A stretch of 64,000 nucleotides of DNA from NCBI RefSeq assembly GCF_029581195.1, contig NZ_CP120737.1, positions 2,604,001 through 2,668,000 of the forward strand, in the 5' to 3' direction. Source of the DNA: Solwaraspora sp. WMMD791 (lineage in GTDB: Bacteria > Actinomycetota > Actinomycetes > Mycobacteriales > Micromonosporaceae). The position numbers and the translations under genes are program-made. This document shows positions 18,249-25,793 of the stretch, one piece after another (positions within the stretch are counted from its first letter, which is position 1; the number at the start of each line of letters is the position of its first letter). The notes beneath the pieces were generated by a model. That model did not search any database, had not been told where the DNA came from, and saw only the letters and a program-made list of their open reading frames with translations.

Positions 18249-19271
18249 ATGCACAACCACCCCTTGCGCCGAACCCTCGCGCTGTCCGCTGGTGCGTTGC
18301 TCGCTCTGGGCGGCACGGTGGCCTGCGCGCAGGACGATGCCGATACATCCGCCACCACGACCGGTGACACCGTCGGCGTGGTCGCCGCTTTCTATCCGCT
18401 GCAGTTCCTGGCCGAGCGCATCGGCGGGGACGCCGTGACGGTCACCGGCCTGGCCCCGCCCGGTGCCGAACCGCACGACCTCGAGCTCAACCCACAGCAG
18501 GTCGGGCAGATCAGCGACGCCGACCTCGTCGTCTACCTGAGCGGTTTCCAACCGGCCGTCGACGCCGCCGTCGAGCAGGAGGCCGGCGACGCCGCGTTCG
18601 ACGTGGTCACGGTCGAACCGCTGCTCGACGCCACGGACGACGGGCACAGCCACGAACACGGCGAGGACGAGCACGCCGAGGACGAGCCCGGTCACGACGA
18701 CGAGCCGGCGGCGAGCGGCGAGCCGGTCGAGGACCACGCCGACGAGGACGCGGCCAAGGACCCGCACCTGTGGCTGGACCCGACCCGGTTCGCCACGGTC
18801 GGCGACGAGCTCGCCACCCGCCTGGGCAAGGCCGACCCGGACCGGGCGGAGGAATTCACCACTCGCGCCGCCGCTCTGCGCACCGAACTGGAGGCTCTCG
18901 ACACCGAGTACGCCGAGGGGCTGGCCACCTGCGAACGTCGGGAGATCATCACCAGCCACGCCGCCTTCGGCTACCTGGCGGTGCGCTACGAGCTGGAGCA
19001 GATCGGCATCACCGGGCTGAGCCCCGAGGACGAGCCGGCACCGCAGCGCCTCGCCGAGGTGATCGAGGAGGCCCGGGAGCACCAGGCCACCACGATCTTC
19101 TTCGAGACCCTGGTGAGCCCGGCCGTCGCCGAGACCATCGCCAACGAGGTCGGTGCCGAGACCGCGGTGCTGGATCCGATCGAGGGGCTGCAGCCGGACG
19201 CCGACGGCGACTATTTTTCGGTGATGCGCGACAACCTCGATTCCCTCACCACCGCCCTGGGTTGTTCGTGA
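18249..19271 (+). CDS. znuA: Zinc ABC transporter substrate-binding lipoprotein
   Basis: Captures Zn(II) outside the membrane for ZnuBC. 340 residues starting MHNHPLRRTLALS; an upstream in-frame TTG at 18213 lies inside the Zur box and is rejected. The signal peptide ends at Cys26 (GTVAC), a probable lipidation site. Cluster A-I metal ligands are expected in PHDLELNP (His76), KDPHLWLDP and ITSHAAFGYL. The family's metal-trapping loop is present at about residues 130-155 as a run of His, Asp and Glu (GHSHEHGEDEHAEDE). The gene overlaps znuC by four bases. Control by Zur is indicated by the upstream palindrome. Confidence 0.95.
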   Translation: MHNHPLRRTLALSAGALLALGGTVACAQDDADTSATTTGDTVGVVAAFYPLQFLAERIGGDAVTVTGLAPPGAEPHDLELNPQQVGQISDADLVVYLSGFQPAVDAAVEQEAGDAAFDVVTVEPLLDATDDGHSHEHGEDEHAEDEPGHDDEPAASGEPVEDHADEDAAKDPHLWLDPTRFATVGDELATRLGKADPDRAEEFTTRAAALRTELEALDTEYAEGLATCERREIITSHAAFGYLAVRYELEQIGITGLSPEDEPAPQRLAEVIEEAREHQATTIFFETLVSPAVAETIANEVGAETAVLDPIEGLQPDADGDYFSVMRDNLDSLTTALGCS

Positions 19272-20029
19272 GCACACCTGTCGTCCAGGTGGAGCACGGG
19301 GTGGCCGGCTACGACGGCCGCCCCGTGCTCCGCGACATCGACCTCACTGTGACCAGCGGTGAGGTCGTCGCGTTGCTCGGCGCGAACGGCTCCGGCAAGT
19401 CCACCCTGATCCGCACCGCGCTCGGTCTGGTGCCGCTGCGCGGTGGCACCGTCCGGCTCTTCGACGTGCCGTTGGGGCGGTTCCGCCAGTGGCACCGGGT
19501 CGGTTACGTACCGCAACGCCTGGGGGCCGGCAGCGGCGTACCGGCCACCGTCGGGGAGGTCGTCGCCTCCGGCCGGCTCGCCCGTCGCGGCGTACTGCGC
19601 CCAGCCGGGGCCGCCGACCGGGCCGCCGTCGCGGCGGCGCTGGCCGCCGTCGGCCTCGCCGACCGGGTCCGCGACCCGGTCGCCGCCCTCTCCGGTGGCC
19701 AGCAGCAGCGGACGCTGATCGCCCGCGCGCTGGCCGGCGAGCCGGAGCTGCTGGTCCTCGACGAACCCACCGCCGGGGTCGACGCCGCCAGCCAGGAGGC
19801 GTTCGCCGCGGCGCTCGGCACGTTCGTCACCGATGGCGGCACGGTGCTGCTGGTCGCCCACGAGCTCGGGCCGTTGCAGCCGCTGATCGACCGCGCGGTG
19901 GTGCTGCACCACGGCGAGGTGGTCCACGACGGCGCGGTGCCACCACCGGCCGGGCATCACGCCGATCCCGGTCACGACCACGTCCACCCGCACGCGCCGG
20001 CCGAGCCGTCCGGGATATTGAACGCATGA
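19268..20029 (+). CDS. znuC: Zinc ABC transporter ATP-binding protein with His-rich tail
   Basis: 253 residues from a GTG overlapping the znuA stop. Walker A GANGSGKS is at 38-45, signature LSGGQQQR near 140, Walker B LLVLDEPTAGVD near 163 and the switch His in VAHELGPL. It powers zinc import with ZnuB. The C-terminal 29 residues are unusual: a Pro/His-rich tail (GHHADPGHDHVHPHAP) containing seven His, which could bind zinc on the cytoplasmic side. ZnuC extensions exist in other bacteria, but a His-rich one deserves notice. Overlaps znuB by four bases. Confidence 0.94.
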   Translation: MSTPVVQVEHGVAGYDGRPVLRDIDLTVTSGEVVALLGANGSGKSTLIRTALGLVPLRGGTVRLFDVPLGRFRQWHRVGYVPQRLGAGSGVPATVGEVVASGRLARRGVLRPAGAADRAAVAAALAAVGLADRVRDPVAALSGGQQQRTLIARALAGEPELLVLDEPTAGVDAASQEAFAAALGTFVTDGGTVLLVAHELGPLQPLIDRAVVLHHGEVVHDGAVPPPAGHHADPGHDHVHPHAPAEPSGILNA

Positions 20030-20913
20030 GCATCTTCCAGTACGAATTCATGATCAGGGCCCTGATCGGCGCCCTGGTCATCGGGCTGGCCGCCCCGGCC
20101 CTGGGCATCTACCTGGTGCAGCGGCGGATGTCGCTGATCGGCGACGGGGTGGGCCACGTGGCCCTCACCGGGGTCGGCGTCGGTCTGCTGCTGGACCGCT
20201 CCCCCGTGCTCACCGCGGTCATCGTCGCCGCGATCGGCGCGATCGCCATCGAACTGTTGCGTGAACGCGGCCGCACCTCCGGCGACATGGCACTCGCGCT
20301 GCTGTTCTACGGCGGTATCGCCGGCGGAGTGATGCTGGTCGGGCTGGCCGGCGACCGCAGCAACGCGAACCTGATGGCGTACCTGTTCGGCTCGTTGAGC
20401 ACCACCCGGCCGGAGGATCTGCGGGTGATCGTGGTGCTCGCCGCCGTCGTGCTCGCCGCGATGCTGCTGCTGCGCCCGGCGCTGTTCGCCATCTGCCACG
20501 ACGAGGAGTACGCCAAGGTCTCCGGCCTGCCGGTGCGCACCCTCAACCTGCTGATCGCGGTGACCACCGCGGTGACCGTCACCATCGCCATGCGGGCGGT
20601 CGGCCTGCTGCTGGTCAGCGCGCTGATGGTGGTGCCGGTGGCGACCGCGCAGCAGCTCACCCGGGGTTTCCGCACCACCATGGCGGCGGCGATGGCGATC
20701 GGCCTGGTCTCGGCCGGCGGCGGTGTGTGGCTGGCTGGCACCGTCAACACCGCGCTCGGCGCGACGATCGTGATCCTGGCGATCGGCGCGTTCGCCGTCA
20801 CCGCGGTCGGCGCCGGCCTCTGGCGGCTGCTGCGCCGACGTGGTGCCCGCCTGCGGGTGCCACAGCGGCCGGCCCGCGAGGTGGAGCCGCCGGAGGTCGT
20901 TCTGGAGTCCTGA
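20026..20913 (+). CDS. znuB: Zinc ABC transporter permease
   Basis: 295-residue polytopic protein of the ABC-3 family, with eight or so hydrophobic segments from FMIRALIGALVIGLAAPALG to the end. It has the conserved RRMSLIGDGVGHVALTGVGVG stretch near the N-terminus and DEEYAKVSGLPVRTLN before the central helices, which contacts the ATPase. It forms the zinc channel of ZnuABC. The last 35 residues are a basic cytoplasmic tail. Translationally coupled to znuC by ATGA overlap. Confidence 0.95.
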   Translation: MSIFQYEFMIRALIGALVIGLAAPALGIYLVQRRMSLIGDGVGHVALTGVGVGLLLDRSPVLTAVIVAAIGAIAIELLRERGRTSGDMALALLFYGGIAGGVMLVGLAGDRSNANLMAYLFGSLSTTRPEDLRVIVVLAAVVLAAMLLLRPALFAICHDEEYAKVSGLPVRTLNLLIAVTTAVTVTIAMRAVGLLLVSALMVVPVATAQQLTRGFRTTMAAAMAIGLVSAGGGVWLAGTVNTALGATIVILAIGAFAVTAVGAGLWRLLRRRGARLRVPQRPAREVEPPEVVLES

Positions 20914-21013
20914 TCCGGTCCGCCCCACCCTGCTGATCCGGCCGTCCGACGTTCCTGACGGGCCCGGACCCGGCCGGTCACCGCCTGCCTGCCGGTCCGG
21001 CCCCGCTATTGGT

Positions 21014-21019
21014 TACCGT
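21014..21019 (+). promoter_or_regulatory. -10 element for leaderless smtB-like gene
   Basis: TACCGT ends 6 nt before the GTG at 21026. This gives the regulator pair its own promoter in addition to read-through from znuACB. Confidence 0.5.
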
Positions 21020-21025
21020 TGCGGG

Positions 21026-21325
21026 GTGACGATGGCCAACGGCTACGAGGGGTACGAGAGCGCGGGCGAACTGCTGCGCGCGTTGTCCGCTCCGATCCGG
21101 GTCGCCATCGTGACCGAGCTCGCACAGGGCGAACGCTGTGTCCACGAGCTCGTGGAGAAACTCGGCGCACCGCAACCGCTGGTGTCGCAGCATCTTCGCG
21201 TGCTGCGTGGGGCCGGCGTGGTGCACGGCTCCCGGCGGGGCCGGGAGATCGCGTACGCGCTGGTCGACGAACACGTCGCGCACATCGTCGCCGACGCGGT
21301 CAGCCATGCCCGGGAGGTACGGTGA
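21026..21325 (+). CDS. ArsR/SmtB-family metal-responsive repressor
   Basis: 99 residues from a GTG at 21026, chosen because of the -10 box 6 nt upstream; an ATG at 21032 is the alternative. The winged helix is clear: LLRALSAPIRVAIVTELAQG, then CVHELVEKLGAPQPLVSQHL as the recognition helix and GAGVVHGSRRGREIAYAL as the wing. The C-terminal helix ends DEHVAHIVADAVSHARE, whose Asp and His residues match the alpha-5 zinc site of SmtB-type sensors. It precedes zur by 49 bp, as Rv2358 precedes furB/zur in M. tuberculosis. Confidence 0.9.
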   Translation: MTMANGYEGYESAGELLRALSAPIRVAIVTELAQGERCVHELVEKLGAPQPLVSQHLRVLRGAGVVHGSRRGREIAYALVDEHVAHIVADAVSHAREVR

Positions 21326-21374
21326 CCAGCCACCGGCAGGATTCGGCAGCAGGAAAATGCCCCGGAGGCCCCAG

Positions 21375-21809
21375 ATGAAGACTGGAGACACCACCACCGA
21401 GCAGACGGCGGTCCGCAACACCCGGCAGCGCAGCGCGGTGAGCGCCATCCTCGACGAGCTGGCGGGGTTCCACAGCGCCCAGGAACTGCACGCCATGCTG
21501 CGGGAACGCGGCGACCGGGTCGGCCTGACCACGGTCTACCGGACGCTGCAGGGGCTCGCCGACTCGGGCGAGGTCGACGTGATGCGTCCGCCCGGCGGGG
21601 AACACCTGTACCGACGGTGCAGCCAGGGCCACCACCATCATCTCGTCTGCCGCTCCTGCGGCAGCGCCGTCGAGGTCGAGGGGCCGGCGGTCGAGGCATG
21701 GGCGGAGCGGGTCGCGGCCCAGCACGGGTACGTCGGGGTGAGCCACACGATGGAGATCTTCGGCACCTGCCCGCAGTGCGCCGGCCGGCAGACCGGCAAG
21801 AAGGCATGA
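21375..21809 (+). CDS. zur: Zinc uptake regulator of the Fur family
   Basis: 144 residues from an ATG after CGGAGG. Fur-type winged helix (NTRQRSAVSAILDELAGF, LTTVYRTLQGLADSGEV), a regulatory metal region with GEHLYRRCSQGHHHHLVCRSC, and the structural Zn site of Cys92, Cys95, Cys132 and Cys135. Genomic position beside znuACB, a palindrome of Zur type upstream of znuA and the SmtB neighbour all favour Zur over Fur. It would bind the box at 18214-18228 when zinc is plentiful. The operon may therefore be autoregulated. Confidence 0.93.
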   Translation: MKTGDTTTEQTAVRNTRQRSAVSAILDELAGFHSAQELHAMLRERGDRVGLTTVYRTLQGLADSGEVDVMRPPGGEHLYRRCSQGHHHHLVCRSCGSAVEVEGPAVEAWAERVAAQHGYVGVSHTMEIFGTCPQCAGRQTGKKA

Positions 21810-21874
21810 ACGATCGGCGAGCGGGCACGAAGGCGTAGCGAGCGACAGACAGGCGGGTACGGCACGCTGTGCGC

Positions 21875-22480
21875 ATGCAGATCTACGCCGACCGTCTCCC
21901 CGCCGCCGCCCGGCAGTTCGCCACCGACCTGATCGTCGTCGCCTGGGTCTACCTGTGGGTCCGTACCGCGCTCTGGCTGCACGAGCAGGTCGGCCGACTC
22001 GCTGGACCCGGCCGTACCCTGCAGGACGCCGGTGCCGGGCTGGCCGACAACCTCGCCGACGTCGGCGGCCGGGTCGGTCGGGTACCGCTCGTCGGTGACG
22101 AGTTGACCAGCCCGTTCACCCAGGCCGCCGATGCCGCCAGGTCGGTCGCGCAGGCCGGGCGCGAGCAGCAGGACCTGGTCGCCGACCTGGCCGTGGCGCT
22201 CGCGGTCACCGTGCTGGTCTTCCCGGTGGGGCTGGTGCTGTTCGGTTGGCTGCCGCTGCGGGTGCGGTGGATCCGCCGGGCCAGCGCCGCCGTCGCCCTG
22301 CGTGACCTGTCAGCCGGGCAGGACCTGTTGGCGCTGCGGGCGCTGGCTGGTCGCCCGCTGCGCGCGATCACCGCGATCGACCCGGACGTGGCGGCCCGCT
22401 GGCGCGAGGGCGATCCTCAGGTCACCGCCGCCCTCGCCGCACTGGAGCTGCGATCTCTCGGGCTACGGGCACCGCGCTGA
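21875..22480 (+). CDS. Hypothetical membrane protein
   Basis: 201 residues from an ATG at 21875 (an in-frame GTG at 21869 is also possible). Two membrane segments are visible: FATDLIVVAWVYLWVRTALWL near residues 17-37 and LAVALAVTVLVFPVGLVLFGWLPL near 108-131. The loop between them (GAGLADNLADVGGRVGRVPLVGDELTSPF, split here only for description) is about 60 residues and probably faces outward. The C-terminal 65 residues are cytoplasmic and helical. No family recognised. Its 3' end overlaps the convergent DUF6328-like gene by 18 bp. Confidence 0.78.
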   Translation: MQIYADRLPAAARQFATDLIVVAWVYLWVRTALWLHEQVGRLAGPGRTLQDAGAGLADNLADVGGRVGRVPLVGDELTSPFTQAADAARSVAQAGREQQDLVADLAVALAVTVLVFPVGLVLFGWLPLRVRWIRRASAAVALRDLSAGQDLLALRALAGRPLRAITAIDPDVAARWREGDPQVTAALAALELRSLGLRAPR

Positions 22481-22984
22481 CTTCTGGTCGTCGGCGGCAT
22501 CGCCGCTGGCCGTCTCCTCGTCATCGTCGTCGCGCAGCCAGCCGCGGTGAACGAACGGCAGACCGGCCCAGAAGGTCAGGAACCAGAGCCCGGTGATGCC
22601 GCTGAGGACGAACCCGACCGTCCGGGGCAGAATGAAGTCGGTGACCAGCAGCACCGAGCTGACCATCGCCACCAGCATGAAGCCGAGGCCGCCGCTGGCC
22701 ATCCGGTGGGCGAACCGGACCAGTTCGGGCTTGCGGCCCTGGCGGAACAGCACCCGGTGGAACGCCACCGGCGAAATGATCATCGCGGCGGCGGCGGCCG
22801 CCGCGAGTAGCGCTACCACGTAGACGTCGCGCTGGAAGGCGGTCGTGTCCGGGAAGCCGCTGCTGAACGGCAGGGTCAACAGGAACGCGAAGAGGATCTG
22901 GACGCCGGTCTGGGCGACCCGTAACTCCTGCAACAGGTCGGCGAAGTTACGTTGCCACCGTTCCCGCTCGGTCTCCCGGCTCAT
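22463..22984 (-). CDS. DUF6328-like four-helix membrane protein
   Basis: 173 residues from an ATG at 22984 preceded by GGAGGG. After the charged start MSRETERERWQRNFADLLQE it continues LRVAQTGVQILFAFLLTLPFS and has four hydrophobic segments arranged as two hairpins; the C-terminus is very acidic (DDDDEE). This matches a widespread actinobacterial family that I know as DUF6328. Role unknown. It overlaps its convergent neighbour at the 3' end. Confidence 0.8.
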   Translation of the reverse strand: MSRETERERWQRNFADLLQELRVAQTGVQILFAFLLTLPFSSGFPDTTAFQRDVYVVALLAAAAAAAMIISPVAFHRVLFRQGRKPELVRFAHRMASGGLGFMLVAMVSSVLLVTDFILPRTVGFVLSGITGLWFLTFWAGLPFVHRGWLRDDDDEETASGDAADDQKSARCP

Positions 22985-23063
22985 CTGCGTGCGCCCTCCC
23001 GCCACTTCCGTCACATTGAAACGGCGGCCGGGAAGATGCCCCGGATCGGCGGAGATGAAACCT

Positions 23064-23825
23064 CTACTCGTACTGCTGGGCCGGCGGCTCGATCTCCTGC
23101 CAGGATTCGACCCCCAGGTACGGGATGCTCGCCCCGTTCACCGGGTCGGTGCCGATCCGGTCGCTGTACCGGCCGACCACCGCGATCCAGGTGTCCACCG
23201 GCAGCCCGGTCGGGGCGCTGCCGTCCATCCCGACCTTGATCGGCCGGCCGTCGGCCGCGCAACAGGACAGCACGATGCGGGCCAGCATCGGCTCGCCGTC
23301 CGGCCCTTCGGCGACGAAACCGGTGAGCCGTACGGTACGACCGTCCAGTGACCGGCCCTCGTCGAAGATCGCCCGGGAGGCGTAGTCGAGGACGCTGATC
23401 TCCGCCGGGTCGCCGTCGGGCAGCGGTGGATAGTCCGAGGAGGCCTGGTCGGCACTGAGCGCGGTACCGGCCTGGGCGGCGGCGTACGAACCGAGCGCGG
23501 GCGGGGCGACCAGCAGCAGGCCGAGCACCGGCAGGATCAGCAGCCAGCCGACCCTGGGCTCGTGGTGGGCGTGGCCGTGGCCGTCGTCGTGGTGGGCGTG
23601 GCCGTGGCCGTCGTCGTGCCCGTCGTCGACCGGGGCGGGTGTGCTGCGCCGCCGCAGGTCGTGCCAGAGCGTCATGATGCCGGCGGCGATCAGCAGCAGG
23701 CCGGCGACGATCAGGAACGGCTGCAGCACCTCCTTGACGTAGCGCAGGTACATGTCGGTGACGCTGGCCTTGACGACCGCGCCGCCGAGCAGCAGCAGCA
23801 CCACACCTTGGGCCTGTTTGTTCAC
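23064..23825 (-). CDS. TIGR03943-type permease-associated protein with His-rich linker
   Basis: 253 residues from a GTG that overlaps the stop of the upstream permease by four bases. Two N-terminal membrane helices, a linker at about 68-88 made almost only of His, Asp and Gly (DDGHGHAHHDDGHGHAHH), a third helix (VGWLLILPVLGLLLVAPPALG) and a C-terminal extracytoplasmic domain containing RIVLSCCAADGRPIKVG. This is the layout of proteins I recall as TIGR03943, normally encoded with COG0701 permeases. The His-rich linker and the Cys-Cys pair suggest metal binding. Substrate unknown; no Zur box is visible upstream. Confidence 0.82.
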   Translation of the reverse strand: MNKQAQGVVLLLLGGAVVKASVTDMYLRYVKEVLQPFLIVAGLLLIAAGIMTLWHDLRRRSTPAPVDDGHDDGHGHAHHDDGHGHAHHEPRVGWLLILPVLGLLLVAPPALGSYAAAQAGTALSADQASSDYPPLPDGDPAEISVLDYASRAIFDEGRSLDGRTVRLTGFVAEGPDGEPMLARIVLSCCAADGRPIKVGMDGSAPTGLPVDTWIAVVGRYSDRIGTDPVNGASIPYLGVESWQEIEPPAQQYE

Positions 23826-24919
23826 AGCAGCACCGTCCCCACCGCGACCGCCACCACGATGGCGATCAGAAAGGTCGCCGGAGCGAACCGGTACGCGAAC
23901 CGGCGCCCGAACGTACCGGCTTGCATCGAGATCAGCTTCAGGTCGACCATCGGGCCGACGACCAGGAACACCAGTCGCGAGGTGAGCGAGAACTGCGACA
24001 GCGACGCGGCGACGAACGCGTCGGCCTCGGAACAGATCGACAGCAGTACGGCGAGTACCGCCAGGGCCAGGATGGACAGCACCGGGTTGTCGGCGAGGGT
24101 CTGCAGCCAGCGCTCCGGCACCAGGACGTTGATGCTGGCGGCGGCCATCGCACCGATCACCAGGAAGCCGCCAGCGTGCATGATGTCGTGCCGGACAGCC
24201 GCCCAGAAGGCCCGCGCCCGGGACAGGTCGTCCAGGTCCGGCCGGTGCGGCAACCGGATCCAGTCGGTGCGGCCCAGCCGCAGCCACAGCCAGCCCATCA
24301 CCATCGCGACGATCAGGCTGGCGACACCCCGGCCGAGCACCATCTCCGGGTTGTTGGGGAAGGCGACGGCCGTGGCGACCAGCACGATCGGGTTGATCGC
24401 CGGAGCGGCCAGCAGGAACGCCAGGGCCGCCGCCGGTGCCACGCCCCGGCGGATCAACGACCCGGCGATCGGCACCGAGCCGCATTCGCAGCCGGGCAGC
24501 ACCACGCCGGCCGCGCTGGCCACCGGCACCGCCAGCGCCGGATGCTTCGGCAACGCCTTCGCCCAGAACGACCGGGGCACGAAGACCGCGATGACCGCGG
24601 AGAGCACCACGCCGAAGACGAGGAACGGCATGGCCTGGACCATCACCGAGACGAAGACGGTGGTCCAGGTCTGCAGCCGGGGGTCGGAGATCAGGCCAGC
24701 CAACGGCTCGCGGAAGATCACCAACCCGATCAGCAGGAAGGCGAGCACCTCGACCGAGCCGACCCGGTCGCCGAACAGTCGCCGTCGGGGCGGCCGTGGG
24801 GCACCGGGCGGCCCGCCGGAAGCGCCCGAGGCGGCCAGGTCGTCGGCGTCCGACGTACCCCAGTCGACCTCGTCACCGGGGCGCGCCCGACGCGTCGCGG
24901 TGCGATCGGCAGCGGTCAC
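23822..24919 (-). CDS. COG0701/DUF318 permease (YraQ/ArsP-like)
   Basis: 365-residue permease from a GTG at 24919; the first 55 residues are a charged cytoplasmic tail. Two sets of four or five helices each contain a conserved loop: the first repeat has GVVLPGCECGSVPIAGSLIRRG, whose Cys-Glu-Cys is typical of this family, and the second has LLSICSEADAFVAASL. ArsP-type members export organoarsenicals; others are uncharacterised. It is co-translated with the His-rich TIGR03943-like protein, with which it probably forms a complex. A metal or metalloid substrate is inference. Confidence 0.88.
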   Translation of the reverse strand: MTAADRTATRRARPGDEVDWGTSDADDLAASGASGGPPGAPRPPRRRLFGDRVGSVEVLAFLLIGLVIFREPLAGLISDPRLQTWTTVFVSVMVQAMPFLVFGVVLSAVIAVFVPRSFWAKALPKHPALAVPVASAAGVVLPGCECGSVPIAGSLIRRGVAPAAALAFLLAAPAINPIVLVATAVAFPNNPEMVLGRGVASLIVAMVMGWLWLRLGRTDWIRLPHRPDLDDLSRARAFWAAVRHDIMHAGGFLVIGAMAAASINVLVPERWLQTLADNPVLSILALAVLAVLLSICSEADAFVAASLSQFSLTSRLVFLVVGPMVDLKLISMQAGTFGRRFAYRFAPATFLIAIVVAVAVGTVLL

Positions 24920-25061
24920 GGAAGGTCGGTCCCCTCGCTGGACGGGTCGATGCGGGCACCCCACGATAACGCGTCCGGGGGTGCCCGCCGCCACACCCGG
25001 ACGTCGCCTCTGTTCGCGCCGGTCGCCCGGTGCTAGCGTCGACGGAACGACCTCATGTCCG

Positions 25062-25144
<83 letters not shown>

Positions 25145-25153
25145 GGAGCGACG

Positions 25154-25753
25154 ATGACGCTACGCAATGCCTCCGTCGACCGCCGTTGGCGGACGGTCGA
25201 CATCGTGGTCGCCTCGGTGATCGCGGTCGCGTTCGGGGTGATCTTCTGGCTGTGGGGGCTGATCTGGATCGCCACCGAGGCCGCGTTCACCTTCTTCCCG
25301 CCCGCCCAGGCGGTGCTGTACGGGGTGTGGCTGGTGCCGGCCGTGCTCGGCGCGCTGGTGATCCGCAAACCGGGGGCCGCGCTGTTCTGCGAACTGGTCG
25401 CCGCGTTGGTGTCGGCGGCGCTGGGCAGCCAGTGGGGTGCCCTGGTGGTCGTGCAGGGCCTGGCCCAGGGCGTCGGCGCCGAGTTGGTGTTCCTCGCGGT
25501 GGCGTACCGCTCGTTCCGGCTGCCGGTGGTGCTGTCCGCCGGGGCGGCCGCCGGGCTCGGCGCGGCGATCTTCGATCAGGTCCGGTACTACGCGCCGTAC
25601 GACCTGGTCACCTTCCGGATCCCGATCTTCATCGTGACCGTGGTCAGCGCGATCGTGCTGGCCGGTGCCGGCAGCGCCGCGCTGACCCGGGCGCTGGCCC
25701 GTACCGGGGTGCTCGACCGGTTCCCGGCCGGCCGCGACCGCACCGTGGTGTGA
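25154..25753 (+). CDS. ykoE: ECF transporter S component, thiamine/HMP type
   Basis: 199-residue membrane protein with about six hydrophobic segments, starting MTLRNASVDRRWRTVDIVVASVIA... (first 20 shown across two phrases: MTLRNASVDR, then RWRTVDIVVA). It shows FFPPAQAVLYGVWLVPAVLG and QGVGAELVFLAVAYRSF, the core of the YkoE family, which captures hydroxymethylpyrimidine or thiamine. The TPP riboswitch directly upstream supports this. Its partners YkoD and YkoC follow in order. The 40-bp spacer to ykoD holds short direct repeats of GAGCCGGGCC. Confidence 0.94.
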   Translation: MTLRNASVDRRWRTVDIVVASVIAVAFGVIFWLWGLIWIATEAAFTFFPPAQAVLYGVWLVPAVLGALVIRKPGAALFCELVAALVSAALGSQWGALVVVQGLAQGVGAELVFLAVAYRSFRLPVVLSAGAAAGLGAAIFDQVRYYAPYDLVTFRIPIFIVTVVSAIVLAGAGSAALTRALARTGVLDRFPAGRDRTVV

Positions 25754-25793
25754 GCCGGGCCGAGCCGGGCCGTCGGGTGAGCCGGGCCGAGCG

